In this document: positions 8,576-16,903 of the stretch, in pieces
Numbering within the stretch: the stretch's first letter is position 1
Layout: every line of letters starts with the position of its first letter
Program-made: the position numbers and the translations under genes
DNA from: Candidatus Saccharibacteria bacterium UBA6040
GTDB taxonomy: Bacteria > Patescibacteriota > Saccharimonadia > Saccharimonadales > Saccharimonadaceae
Direction: 5' to 3'
Assembly (NCBI GenBank): GCA_002429245.1
Contig: DIZA01000005.1
Coordinates: 14,482 to 78,481 of the forward strand
Length of the DNA stretch: 64,000 bases
Notes under the pieces: generated by a model
What the model was told of the DNA's origin: nothing
Database searches by the model: none
Seen by the model: the letters and a program-made list of their open reading frames with translations, nothing else

Positions 8576-9792
8576 GCGTATACCTCGACCTGTGATGATT
8601 TATAGAGATCCATGCATTTGGCAGCTACATCATTCCAAGAAAGACGTGCATATTCATTCGTAACGTTCACTTTTAGTTCATTCCTGAGTGAATCAGACGT
8701 TGCAATACCGACAATTTGATCAGCAAGACGCTGCACATCCCAGAAATCATACCTAAAGATACTACTAAGCACCTCCGCAACACCCGATTGCTTTGTGAGA
8801 ATGAGTGCATTATCGTGGTGTGCTGCTTCAAGCGCAGTTAAACCGAACGGTTCACTGACTGAACTCATCACGAAAATATCAGATACACTGTACGCATCGC
8901 GCCACTGCTTGCCTCTGACGAAACCGGTAAAGAAAAGCCTATCTGACACGCCAAGTTCCGATGCTAGTTTGATCAATTCATCACGCTGTTCACCATCACC
9001 GGCAAGAAGTAGTGCGATACGGTCGTTCTTCTCTGATGCCATCGCAAAGGCACGAACAAGGTATTCAAGTCCCTTTTGGATGGTGAAACGAGTCACGGCA
9101 CTGATAATGGTATACCCTTCGGTTTTGAGGCCCTCAAGGTACTTGTATGTCCGTCCGTCATAGCTGTAGCCATCATTAAGGCTCTCGACATCGATAGCGT
9201 TATGCATAATTTCAATTTTATCGGCTGGAATACCGTACTTGTTGATGATGATCTGTTTGGTAATATCGCTGACGGCAATAATGCGGTCAGCAATCATGAG
9301 TCCTTGGTACTCAATCTCGTGCGCAATTTGGTTGCCCACATTACCACCGGCACGATCGTACTCTGTTGAGTGAACATGAACAATCAAAGGGGCATTAGTC
9401 AGTTGTTTTGCGCGGATTCCTGCTTCCATAGTCAACCAGTCGTGTGCGTGAATCGCATCAAACTTCTTCTTTGAAACGAGACGCTCGACATATTTTGTGT
9501 AATGTCGTTGGACGCCACGGATATCTTTCACATCCTCAACGTTTGAACCAGGTTGGCTCTCAACGAGGAACTGGCTATCGTAAGCGCCAAGGCCGTAGCG
9601 ATCGATAGGAGACAGCTTCGTTGCATTATGAATCTTCATAAAGTCGATGTTTTCGTGTTTTGCAGAGTAGGGAACAACGAAATCAATGGAAGCACCCTCA
9701 AGTGCTAAAGCTTTCGACAAATGATAGCAGGCGACGCCTAGTCCACCACTGTTATGTGGCGGCAACTCCCAGCCCAGCATTAATATCTTCAT
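8572..9792 (-). CDS. GT4 glycosyltransferase, glycogen-synthase-like
   Basis: The protein opens with MKILMLGWELPPHNSGGLG, the glycine-rich loop typical of glycogen and starch synthase relatives. It carries HVHSTEYDR, a nucleotide-sugar site near SRFTIQKG (VTRFTIQKG) and the E-x7-E motif EPFGLTALE. It probably builds an alpha-glucan chain that the GH57 and GH15 enzymes trim or degrade. An upstream TTG at 9846 is open, but it sits only about 7 nt from the predicted transcription start, so the ATG at 9792 is chosen. Confidence 0.88.
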   Translation of the reverse strand: MKILMLGWELPPHNSGGLGVACYHLSKALALEGASIDFVVPYSAKHENIDFMKIHNATKLSPIDRYGLGAYDSQFLVESQPGSNVEDVKDIRGVQRHYTKYVERLVSKKKFDAIHAHDWLTMEAGIRAKQLTNAPLIVHVHSTEYDRAGGNVGNQIAHEIEYQGLMIADRIIAVSDITKQIIINKYGIPADKIEIMHNAIDVESLNDGYSYDGRTYKYLEGLKTEGYTIISAVTRFTIQKGLEYLVRAFAMASEKNDRIALLLAGDGEQRDELIKLASELGVSDRLFFTGFVRGKQWRDAYSVSDIFVMSSVSEPFGLTALEAAHHDNALILTKQSGVAEVLSSIFRYDFWDVQRLADQIVGIATSDSLRNELKVNVTNEYARLSWNDVAAKCMDLYKSSQVEVYA

Positions 9793-9803
9793 ACCCGTGT
9801 CAT

Positions 9804-9820
9804 AACGAGATATACTCGTT
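9804..9820. promoter_or_regulatory. Palindrome in the leader of the alpha-glucan operon
   Basis: AACGAG and CTCGTT form a perfect 6-bp inverted repeat around ATATA, between the predicted transcription start and the GT4 start codon. It could be an operator or a small RNA hairpin. Confidence 0.35.
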
Positions 9821-9859
9821 GACTGCTCCCGTTTATTTTTGGCCAATTTTTCTGTCTCA

Positions 9860-9888
9860 AGTATAGATGTAAGCTTATGCTTTTACAA
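9860..9888 (-). promoter_or_regulatory. Promoter of the GT4-GH57-GH15 operon
   Basis: On the - strand, TTGTAA (9888-9883) and TATACT (9865-9860) are separated by 17 bases. Transcription should begin near 9853, giving a leader of about 60 nt. Confidence 0.65.
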
Positions 9889-9920
9889 CAACTTTCTATC
9901 TTAGAAATCCACAGTTTTCG

Positions 9921-11948
9921 TTATTTTTTAGTATCAGTCAATGAAAATACCCATGCGTCCATATACGTCCGCGAATTACCGTCGTCGATATAAGCATCTT
10001 GTTGACCAGAAACGAACTGTGCTGCTTTCTCTGGCTGAGCCAGCGCAAGATACATGAGGACGTAATCACCAAGTGCAACATTGTAGTTATCATTTCGAAT
10101 GGAAGCATTAATAACGGAGGTGATCGATGAGCTATCAGTGGTGTATTGAAGCATCGCAGGACTCATAGGAATCAGCTGAATACCCAGTTTTGTATTTGCC
10201 TCGTCACTAAAAAACGTTGAATAGGTTCGTTTTCCACCGAAATTAAGCGATGTCAGCGGGCTTGTGAAGTTTTTTAAGTATGTTGATGAAGTATTTACTG
10301 TTCGCCAAGCGGCTTTTGCTGTCGCTGCTTCGTTTGAAAGCATCCACGTAGCAGAGGATTGTAATTCGGTGTTATTCGTAAGTTGCGCCCACAACGCGAC
10401 GCCATTCCAGGCATTAATTGCCTCTGAACTTGATTCCTGGTTATTTCCATCCGCAAATGGTGATAATCCTGCCGCCCAAGAGTGACCCGCGTATGCGTCA
10501 TAGTTGCGCTGAACGGGAAAGTTTGACGACGATGCGTATGAAGCAATGTCCGCAACCAGTAAGTTAACCTTCTTTTGAGAATTTTTCAAGAAGTCCGTGT
10601 CGTATTTACCAAGAATACTTGCCGCATAAATGAAATATCCATAATGAAAATGGTGATCATTAAAGTCTTCTGATCCAAAAGCCTTGGTCTGCGCGGCAAC
10701 ACCTTTTAATGTCGAGTCATAATAAAAGTATTGTCCATTAAGACGAGTTGAAAACCCATCTTTTAGGATCGAGATCAGTTGGCTACTCTCTTTCTTTTGA
10801 CCAAGTTGTTCTGCGATATCAAGCAGTGTTGCTGCTCTCGCAAGTTGTTTGCCCGCATAATAGCTATCGTTTGCGGTAATTGAGGTCTTGGCAATATCAG
10901 CTGGTAGGCTCGCAATCAATTGTTGCCTATGCGCATCACTGATATGTGACAAATCGAGCGTATTTGACGATTTCAGCGTCGAAGCTGATGTTGTGAACAT
11001 GTTACCCTTAACTGCCTTCATGGGTCCGTAAATACTGTCATACGTCGAAATAGCGGCGTCATTTGAAGTAAGGTTACTATAGCTCATGGGGACAAACGCA
11101 GTCGGCTGTTGATTTGCAGTTTTATATTCAAAAATAGTTTGTACTGTGTCGTTTGCACCCGTCGTATTAGTAGTTGAGACACTCACCAGCTGGTTATTCG
11201 CAAAGTCTTTCAAACTATCCTTATTACTACCCGGAAGTGCGTAGAGCGTCACCAAACTCTTGCTTGGAGCTTTAATCGTTGCCCTAGAGCCAATTGTCGT
11301 GATGCTAGCGCCATCACTGACGGTAGCCACGTAATCATGACCTGCTTTTGTATAACGAAGGTACGTTGACGAGCTGTCCTTTGTGGTTGCACTTATGTCA
11401 GTGAATGCCAGGCTTGTATCCGCACTTGAAACGTAAAAGACGTAAGGTGATCCCTCGGCTATCGTCAGTTTTGCTAATTCCTTCGGCCCGTTCTTATACG
11501 TCAGTGTCGCTGAAAGCTTATCAAAACGCGTCAGCATAAAGCTAGTTGCGCCATCGATGTTCGCCACTATACCAGACGTATGCTCTCCCGTAATGATCGT
11601 CGGCTGAGATTGGACGTTAGGAAGCCCTATTTCAAAACCAGTATCTTTTGCGAGAAAACTGAGCGGCATTGGATACACAGGCAGTGGTGTTTTTTGCAGC
11701 ACCATTCCACTGATCCATGAATTCGTTGGGGGAATGATACTGTTATCAATGCGGTCAGTGAATGCCGATGATCCGCTTTTTTTCGGTAAAGTGTTCAGCG
11801 TTGCTTGATCAACTAACGGTGCTTGGATTGCGACAAGCGGATTCTTGATAACATGCTTATTCACAAGCAACACGACCGTACCTACCGCAACAACACTGAT
11901 AACAAGAATGCTTCCCGCAATGATGCCGAGCCTTTTTCGATTCACCAT
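9921..11948 (-). CDS. Glycoside hydrolase family 81 endo-beta-1,3-glucanase, membrane anchored
   Basis: GH81 enzymes cleave beta-1,3-glucans. An N-terminal membrane segment (about residues 8-29) anchors the 675-aa protein with its catalytic part outside. The family motifs FNDHHFHYGYFI and GNNQESSSEAINAW, which holds the likely catalytic glutamates, are clear. It follows the HlyD-like gene by 5 bases and has the Shine-Dalgarno sequence TAAGGA. Its place after a GT2 synthase resembles the endoglucanase of cellulose operons and suggests that the polymer is beta-1,3-linked; that is inference. Confidence 0.88.
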   Translation of the reverse strand: MVNRKRLGIIAGSILVISVVAVGTVVLLVNKHVIKNPLVAIQAPLVDQATLNTLPKKSGSSAFTDRIDNSIIPPTNSWISGMVLQKTPLPVYPMPLSFLAKDTGFEIGLPNVQSQPTIITGEHTSGIVANIDGATSFMLTRFDKLSATLTYKNGPKELAKLTIAEGSPYVFYVSSADTSLAFTDISATTKDSSSTYLRYTKAGHDYVATVSDGASITTIGSRATIKAPSKSLVTLYALPGSNKDSLKDFANNQLVSVSTTNTTGANDTVQTIFEYKTANQQPTAFVPMSYSNLTSNDAAISTYDSIYGPMKAVKGNMFTTSASTLKSSNTLDLSHISDAHRQQLIASLPADIAKTSITANDSYYAGKQLARAATLLDIAEQLGQKKESSQLISILKDGFSTRLNGQYFYYDSTLKGVAAQTKAFGSEDFNDHHFHYGYFIYAASILGKYDTDFLKNSQKKVNLLVADIASYASSSNFPVQRNYDAYAGHSWAAGLSPFADGNNQESSSEAINAWNGVALWAQLTNNTELQSSATWMLSNEAATAKAAWRTVNTSSTYLKNFTSPLTSLNFGGKRTYSTFFSDEANTKLGIQLIPMSPAMLQYTTDSSSITSVINASIRNDNYNVALGDYVLMYLALAQPEKAAQFVSGQQDAYIDDGNSRTYMDAWVFSLTDTKK

Positions 11949-11953
11949 ATTCC

Positions 11954-12682
11954 TTAATGACCAAGTGGCTTAAATAGCTGCTGAATTGAAGTGAATAAAC
12001 CTTGGAATATATTATCCTGATTGAGCTGAAGCGTCGCTTCGACTGGAGTGCCGACAGAGAATCGGAAGTCGCTAATATCAGCGTTACTGATGCGAGCTTT
12101 GACGACAGTATCAACACTATCTCCATTACTCACCAGCGCTACCGAGAAGATAGTTGCTGTCTGTGTACTATTATCTGGCAAACGGAGACTCACCTTATTA
12201 GTTTTATTAATGCGTGCATAGTCGGGAGGAGAAAGGTGGAAATGGGCAACGACGTAGAGTGAGCCGACTGTATCGACACTCGCAACGATTGCTCCGGCAG
12301 GTACGTATGATCCTGCGCGATAATCAATTTTTTCGATCACACCTGCGTCATTTGCTTTTAGCTGAATGTAATTGGTTGTGGGGTCTACGCTAAATGAGAG
12401 TGACGATGCTGAAATAACACCCTTTGTGAGCGCATCATTTAGCTGAGTGCTTTGAATCTCAAACAGCACCTGGCCCTTCGTCACTTTGTCACCTTCTTCA
12501 ATGTTTTGCTTAACAATAAGTCCTGGGTAGTCAGTACCGACCGTGGTTGAGTCAGCAGCAAGTTCAGCCTTTGACGATTGCGAAACAGACATAATACCGT
12601 TGAGGTACATGGATAATGCACCGACGATAAAAATGACGACTACTATACCAAAGACGAGACGGACTCTACTTGTAAATTTCAT
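11954..12682 (-). CDS. HlyD-like membrane-fusion protein of the polysaccharide operon
   Basis: The 242-aa protein has one N-terminal membrane segment (about residues 9-29) and a biotinyl-lipoyl-like hairpin (around GLIVKQNIEEGDKVTKGQVL). Further beta segments include GVIEKIDYRAGSYVPAG and FRFSVGTPVEATL. Such proteins link an inner-membrane synthase to the outside or act as a Alg44-type regulatory partner. The start codon shares one base with the stop of the GT2 gene and has a GAAGGAG Shine-Dalgarno site. Confidence 0.85.
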   Translation of the reverse strand: MKFTSRVRLVFGIVVVIFIVGALSMYLNGIMSVSQSSKAELAADSTTVGTDYPGLIVKQNIEEGDKVTKGQVLFEIQSTQLNDALTKGVISASSLSFSVDPTTNYIQLKANDAGVIEKIDYRAGSYVPAGAIVASVDTVGSLYVVAHFHLSPPDYARINKTNKVSLRLPDNSTQTATIFSVALVSNGDSVDTVVKARISNADISDFRFSVGTPVEATLQLNQDNIFQGLFTSIQQLFKPLGH

Positions 12683-14361
12683 TATATTGCTCCTTCTGTA
12701 ATAACTGTCGTTTTTGAACGTTTTGCTTCTCGCTTCTGTTCGCGCTTTTGCTGGCGACGCTGCTTCTTCAAACCTCTTGCTTCGGATAAGGCCATGTACA
12801 CGAAATACCCGAATACAAACGTATTAAGCGCGTTCCAGGCAAGAGAGATCGAGAATTGATCGGTGTAAAGGGCTTTTATTGCACCCACAATACTCGTCAG
12901 AAGCAAGAATACGAATACGTACACCTGAATACGAACATAGTTAAACGGCGAGTCATACGAGATTGTATTCGTCGCATGCCATGCCTGATCGCGTCGTGTC
13001 AGTGCATTAAAAAACGCTTTAATGTAGATAGGGAATGACACATTTGAAAGCATCAATGTCTTGAACTTGAATCCGCCCATCGTATAAAAGGCGAGCACAA
13101 GTTGCGAAACATAGAATCCGCTATACATAAGCGCCCACTGCCAAATAGGAATTGTCGTCGCAATTGGTGACAGGTTAAAGAAAATCTGTAGGGGAGGAAG
13201 GAGTAAAAGAAGGAGCACAGAAAAACCGATGAAATAGTACGACGTGGTCGCAAAGTACTGAAGTCGTTGATCAATCGTCAAATGACGTCGTGTCAGTGGG
13301 TTAGAGCGAAGGAATATTTCGAAGCTACCCGTTGCCCAACGAAGTTGTTGTTTTGAATAAGCCATTAAGGTTTCTGGAGTTTTTCCAACAGCAAGAACAG
13401 TTGGAATGTACACTGAATCGTATCCTTTTTCGTGAAGATGAAGCGATGTCCAAATATCTTCAGATTTCGACTTTGTGACCATGCCCCCAATTGATTCAAC
13501 CGCTTTTCGACGGAAGACAACGTTTGTTCCTACGCAAAATGCGGCGTTGAAACGATTCTTACCCGATTGAATTAATGAGTAAAAAACGTTTTGCATAAAG
13601 TTTGCCGCCGTCGATACAAAGTTGTTTTGATTGTCGTAAAACTGTGGAGTCTGAACGAAAGCAAGATTATCGTTCTCGAAGAATGGAATCGTTTCATAAA
13701 GAATCGTTGGGTCAGCGACAAAGTCCGCATCAAGTATTAAGTAAAAGTCACCGTCAGTAACGCTAAGGGCGTAATTAATATTTCCTGCCTTCGCATTATT
13801 ATGAACCGGCCGTCGAATGTATCCGACGCCAACTTTTTTTGCGAGCGCTTTGACTTCATCAGAATCACCGTCATCAAGAATGAGTGTCTTGTGCTTCCCG
13901 TATATATTCTTTGCCGCAATAGCCGTTGCCTTAATCTCTTCGATAGGCTCACCATATACAGGAATATAAACGTCGACTTTGATAGCTTTGCGGTGAACGT
14001 ACATTGGTACTGTCCGGGAGATTTCAGCATCCTGTTTCTTTAAAATGCTGATAGCCGATTTACCAACTGCTTCGTTGTATAGTTTCGCCTGTGCACTGTG
14101 ATATTCGTAGTTTCGCGGATTCATACGACCGCTAAGAATTGTCCAAAATGAAAGTAGCCCTTGGATAATAATGAAAATCTCGGCAACAAGCGCTAACGTA
14201 TACGGTAACGGGTCACCACGATAGGCCGGCTGAAGCAGATAATTAAGATATATGAACGCACCAATTGTTGCGCCCGTAAGTATAAGCGTCACCGTTGGGG
14301 ACGTTAACTGTTTTTCGATGCGATTAGCAGAATCCTGTAAGTTCTCTGTAGGTTTTGACAC
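12682..14361 (-). CDS. Processive GT2 glucan synthase (cellulose/curdlan synthase-like)
   Basis: The protein is an inner-membrane family 2 processive beta-glycosyltransferase. Two N-terminal membrane helices precede a cytosolic GT2 domain with DVYIPVYGEP, the DDG motif, the DADF (DxD) motif, the SED base (SKSEDIW) and the product-binding QQLRW. Four or more C-terminal helices and a basic tail follow. It resembles BcsA and CrdS; no PilZ domain is seen. The start is GTG at 14361 with GGAGGTG seven bases upstream. It leads a three-gene operon with the HlyD-like and GH81 genes. Confidence 0.9.
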   Translation of the reverse strand: MSKPTENLQDSANRIEKQLTSPTVTLILTGATIGAFIYLNYLLQPAYRGDPLPYTLALVAEIFIIIQGLLSFWTILSGRMNPRNYEYHSAQAKLYNEAVGKSAISILKKQDAEISRTVPMYVHRKAIKVDVYIPVYGEPIEEIKATAIAAKNIYGKHKTLILDDGDSDEVKALAKKVGVGYIRRPVHNNAKAGNINYALSVTDGDFYLILDADFVADPTILYETIPFFENDNLAFVQTPQFYDNQNNFVSTAANFMQNVFYSLIQSGKNRFNAAFCVGTNVVFRRKAVESIGGMVTKSKSEDIWTSLHLHEKGYDSVYIPTVLAVGKTPETLMAYSKQQLRWATGSFEIFLRSNPLTRRHLTIDQRLQYFATTSYYFIGFSVLLLLLLPPLQIFFNLSPIATTIPIWQWALMYSGFYVSQLVLAFYTMGGFKFKTLMLSNVSFPIYIKAFFNALTRRDQAWHATNTISYDSPFNYVRIQVYVFVFLLLTSIVGAIKALYTDQFSISLAWNALNTFVFGYFVYMALSEARGLKKQRRQQKREQKREAKRSKTTVITEGAI

Positions 14362-14542
14362 TCAACACCTCCATTAGATCTATAGCACTCTATCCATTTT
14401 ACCCTACATTCGTGCTTCGGCGTAATGTCGATGATTTATTGGGATTGTTATTTGACAGTTATCTATGCAGTTTTCTAGTACTTTAAGCAAAACCTCACAT
14501 CTGTTACAATGTGAAAGCTATAGAGCAATCTATATCAACCAA

Positions 14543-14617
14543 AGGGGCATAGTACAACGGTTAGTACATAGGTCTCCAAAACCTGAGATCGTGGTTCGAT
14601 TCCACGTGCCCCTGCCA
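14543..14617 (+). tRNA. tRNA-Trp (CCA)
   Basis: The acceptor stem AGGGGCA pairs with TGCCCCT, the discriminator base is G and CCA is encoded. The anticodon loop CTCCAAA carries CCA. It is followed by a terminator and then by a partial, interrupted copy of its own 3' half, and it borders the accessory-gene array. Confidence 0.95.
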
Positions 14618-14625
14618 AGAAAAAT

Positions 14626-14650
14626 GACGAACTTCGTGTTCGTCTTTTTT
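14626..14650 (+). terminator. Terminator of tRNA-Trp
   Basis: GACGAAC (14626-14632) pairs with GTTCGTC (14638-14644) around a 5-nt loop and is followed by six T. Confidence 0.85.
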
Positions 14651-14700
14651 CTTGATTGAGGAACGTTGAGTTGAAACAGGATCTGCGAGCAAAGCGAGTA

Positions 14701-14797
14701 AGATCGTGGTTCGAGTACGAGGAGCAACGAAAATGTGTTTACATATTTTCGCGTGACGATGCTGCTATCTTTAGATATTCCACGTGCCCCTGCCAAG
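14701..14797 (+). repeat. Interrupted duplicate of the tRNA-Trp 3' half
   Basis: Positions 14701-14714 repeat tRNA-Trp bases 14586-14599 exactly, and 14777-14797 repeat bases 14599-14619 (21 bp) exactly. Together they rebuild the T arm, acceptor strand and CCA, but with 62 bases inserted in the T loop. The insert contains a near-perfect hairpin (CGAAAATGTG with CATATTTTCG). A duplicated tRNA 3' end is the usual scar of site-specific integration. Confidence 0.8.
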
Positions 14798-14823
14798 CAT
14801 AAGCACGATGATAAAAGTCTCCG
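14777..14823 (+). repeat. Array repeat copy 0 (hybrid with the tRNA-Trp end)
   Basis: The left 20 bases are the tRNA-Trp 3' end. From CTGCCAAG onward the sequence continues as in the other copies (CATAAGCACGATGATAA, then AAAGTCTCC). Confidence 0.75.
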
Positions 14824-14837
14824 TATTAGAGGCTTTT

Positions 14838-14846
14838 TGTTATAAT
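14838..14846 (+). promoter_or_regulatory. Extended -10 promoter of the first array gene
   Basis: TGTTATAAT follows directly on the T run of a short hairpin and lies 6 nt before the ATG at 14853. The same arrangement recurs before 15645, 16904, 18898 and 22794. Confidence 0.6.
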
Positions 14847-14852
14847 GACTTT

Positions 14853-15080
14853 ATGTTTGATAAAGAAATTCACAAAACTCAAGACAATCCTGAAAGTGGA
14901 ATTCGTATCTTTCCTAGTAGGGGCTACATTCTATCTAATCTTCCTACAGGATGGTATGCGCCAGAACTTCTCAGCACTACGCCGTTATTACAAGATCCAG
15001 AAGATGAACCAGATCTCCCTCCTCTTGAAGAATTTATAGCAAGTTTTCCAAAAAATCTTGCTAAAACTGCGCTGAAATAG
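14853..15080 (+). CDS. Small hypothetical protein of the array
   Basis: The product has 75 aa, is acidic in its second half (DPEDEPDLPPLEE) and has no membrane segment or known motif. The start is chosen because TATAAT ends exactly 6 nt before it; an in-frame ATG at 14784 lies inside the duplicated tRNA segment and upstream of the promoter. The stop codon abuts the next repeat. Confidence 0.6.
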   Translation: MFDKEIHKTQDNPESGIRIFPSRGYILSNLPTGWYAPELLSTTPLLQDPEDEPDLPPLEEFIASFPKNLAKTALK

Positions 15081-15127
15081 TTCTAAGCTTGTCCACTAGG
15101 GGCTGCTAAGCATAAGTACGATGATAA
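15080..15127 (+). repeat. Array repeat copy 1
   Basis: It begins GTTCTAAGCTTG, continues CCACTAGGGGCTGC and AAGCATAAG, and ends near ACGATGATAA. It starts within the stop codon of the preceding gene. Confidence 0.8.
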
Positions 15128-15188
15128 TTCTAAGTAGGGATCTTCCTTATGTTTTGAGGATTGCTTAAAATGTAATAGGATGACTTAT

Positions 15189-15560
15189 ATGAATACTCTC
15201 ATCGATCAAGTTCATGAACCAGCTGTAAGATACGGCCTTTACACTGAAACTTTGGTGCCAATCATGATAGAGCTGTCCACTAAAATTGAAGGTGATAAAG
15301 CCGAAGTAGTCCCGATTAATTCAGAAGAAGAATTGGATGAAGCCGCTATTATATGGTCTGCTCAGCTTGAAGATGGCTTTATTCAGCGAGAGTCGAGACT
15401 CCCTGAATTTGCACGCCGTAAAGATTTACCCGATCTATATACTATTGACCGCCTACGAAAGACTCTGGGAACTACAGTTCATGTGTTAATGAAGATAACA
15501 GCACCAACAGCAGAAGAGATTTCAAGATTAACTAAGGAAGCACTTCTTTTAGCAAATTAG
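15189..15560 (+). CDS. Hypothetical protein of the array
   Basis: This is an acidic, soluble protein of about 123 aa with no recognised family. The segment from ELSTKIEGDKAE to EEELDEAAIIW looks like an alpha/beta fold. An in-frame ATG at 15180 would add three residues but touches the likely -10 box (TAATAG, 15173-15178), so 15189 is preferred. The stop codon abuts repeat copy 2. Confidence 0.65.
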   Translation: MNTLIDQVHEPAVRYGLYTETLVPIMIELSTKIEGDKAEVVPINSEEELDEAAIIWSAQLEDGFIQRESRLPEFARRKDLPDLYTIDRLRKTLGTTVHVLMKITAPTAEEISRLTKEALLLAN

Positions 15561-15602
15561 TTCTAAGCTCATCGACTAGGGGCTGCCACGCTTATGCTTA
15601 CC
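15560..15602 (+). repeat. Array repeat copy 2, with inverted core
   Basis: The left half (GTTCTAAGCTCATC, then ACTAGGGGCTGCCA) matches the other copies. The next part reads GCTTATGCTT, the exact reverse complement of the AAGCATAAGC found at this place in copies 0 and 1. Confidence 0.75.
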
Positions 15603-15644
15603 TCAATTTGTCTCCTGATTGGAAACTTTTGTTATATTAAAAGT

Positions 15645-16145
15645 ATGAGTACAGAATTATTCGATATTGTTGATGACGAAGATAATATTATCGGTACTAC
15701 CGATAAAAAGACCGCACATGCGACGGGACAGCTCCATAGAGTGTCAGCCGTATTTGTCTTTAGCCAAGCGGGTGAACTGTATATTCAAGTACATGGCAAG
15801 GACGGCAAGTGGGATCATTCAGTGGGTGGGCATGTCTCAAAAGGCGAGACCTATGCCGCGGCGGCGGCACGTGAAGCAGAGGAAGAGCTGGGTATTACAC
15901 AGCCCCTCGAAGAGCTGGCCACTTCATTGAGTGGTCCAGAATATCCCGAGATGCAACACTTGTTTGGTCTGTATGCCTGTGTAGCTGATCCATCTTGGAA
16001 GTTTGTGCCGAATGACGAAGTCAAAGAAATCTTCCCTATGTCGATCCCCGCAATTCGCCAAGCAATGATTGATGAGCCCGAAGAACGGTTTACGCGTGGT
16101 TTTCGTATTACTATGACCGAGTATGTTCGGCAAAAGGGACTTTAA
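15645..16145 (+). CDS. Nudix hydrolase
   Basis: The Nudix box GGHVSKGETY with REAEEELGI (about residues 62-85) is complete, including the metal-binding REAEEE. The opening ELFDIVDDEDNIIGTTDK resembles the YfcD and isopentenyl-diphosphate isomerase branch. The substrate is an unknown nucleoside- or isoprenoid-diphosphate compound. TGTTATATT ends 6 nt before this ATG, which fixes the start and predicts a leaderless mRNA. The gene forms a one-gene cassette between repeat copies 2 and 3. Confidence 0.9.
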   Translation: MSTELFDIVDDEDNIIGTTDKKTAHATGQLHRVSAVFVFSQAGELYIQVHGKDGKWDHSVGGHVSKGETYAAAAAREAEEELGITQPLEELATSLSGPEYPEMQHLFGLYACVADPSWKFVPNDEVKEIFPMSIPAIRQAMIDEPEERFTRGFRITMTEYVRQKGL

Positions 16146-16147
16146 AA

Positions 16148-16192
16148 GTTCGAAGTTCTTCCACTAGGGACTGCCGAGCATAAGCATTTGAT
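16148..16192 (+). repeat. Array repeat copy 3
   Basis: It reads GTTCGAAGTTCTTC, CACTAGGGACTGCC, then GAGCATAAGCATTTG. It lies 2 bases after the Nudix stop codon. Confidence 0.75.
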
Positions 16193-16221
16193 ATTTACTA
16201 CAGCTTTGATACTATTATCAC

Positions 16222-16860
16222 ATGTATATTGGTCACTACGCAGCCGCAGCCGTTATCCTAGCCGCTGCGCCAGGCACGCCAGTCTTTCCTATTGCGGTTG
16301 CGGTAGCATATCCCGACTTACTATGGCCGTTCCTTGTTTACTTCGGTAAAGAAAAAGTTAAAGTAAATCCGATGAACCCGCTGCAAAAAGCGGTCAAGTT
16401 CTCTTCGTATCCACACTCACATTCACTGGTACGTTCTGCGGTCTTGAATCTTATCCCATCAGTAGCCTTTGGTTTGCTATACCACAGTGTATTGGTGGGT
16501 GTTTTATTTTGGCTCGGAGCACTGTCGCATTGGCTACTAGACGCAATTGTCCACTTAAAAGATCTACCGGTTTTTGGTTCTAAGAAGCATGATACTTATG
16601 TTGGTCTTGGTCTTTGGAAAATACCAAAAGTAGCTTTTGTCGCTGAATATCTCTTTTTTGCAGGAGTCATTCTTTTGACGGCTCAACCGTCTGCTTGGGT
16701 AGGGCTACTGAGCGGTGGTCTTATTCTTCACGCATTTAATGCAAACTCTTTCTTTGCTTTTACAAAGAAGAACCTATCGAAAACGGCGAATCAATATGCA
16801 ACTCTGGCTCTTGTTGGATTTGTAGCAGCTATTACGTGGTTTACACTGAACTGGAAGTAG
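16222..16860 (+). CDS. DUF457/metal-dependent-hydrolase-like membrane protein
   Basis: The 212-aa membrane protein opens MYIGHYAAA and carries PDLLWPF, YPHSHSL and LSHWLLDAIVHLKDLP, the conserved polar motifs of a widespread integral membrane family related to putative metal-dependent hydrolases. About five hydrophobic segments are seen. The biochemical role is unknown. A -10-like GATACT lies 8 nt before the start. It shares a cassette with the DUF4396 gene. Confidence 0.78.
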   Translation: MYIGHYAAAAVILAAAPGTPVFPIAVAVAYPDLLWPFLVYFGKEKVKVNPMNPLQKAVKFSSYPHSHSLVRSAVLNLIPSVAFGLLYHSVLVGVLFWLGALSHWLLDAIVHLKDLPVFGSKKHDTYVGLGLWKIPKVAFVAEYLFFAGVILLTAQPSAWVGLLSGGLILHAFNANSFFAFTKKNLSKTANQYATLALVGFVAAITWFTLNWK

Positions 16861-16903
16861 AATCTAGCTCTTCAATTTGCAGGCTTTTTGTTATAGTTAA
16901 CCT

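Noticed and set aside
14543..14617. UGA recoding as in some other Patescibacteria
   Set aside because: The tRNA-Trp anticodon is CCA and genes such as those ending at 8572 and 24232 use TGA as a normal stop in overlaps.
14701..14797. Second functional tRNA-Trp
   Set aside because: Only the 3' half is present and the T loop is broken by 62 bases; no D arm or anticodon arm is found.
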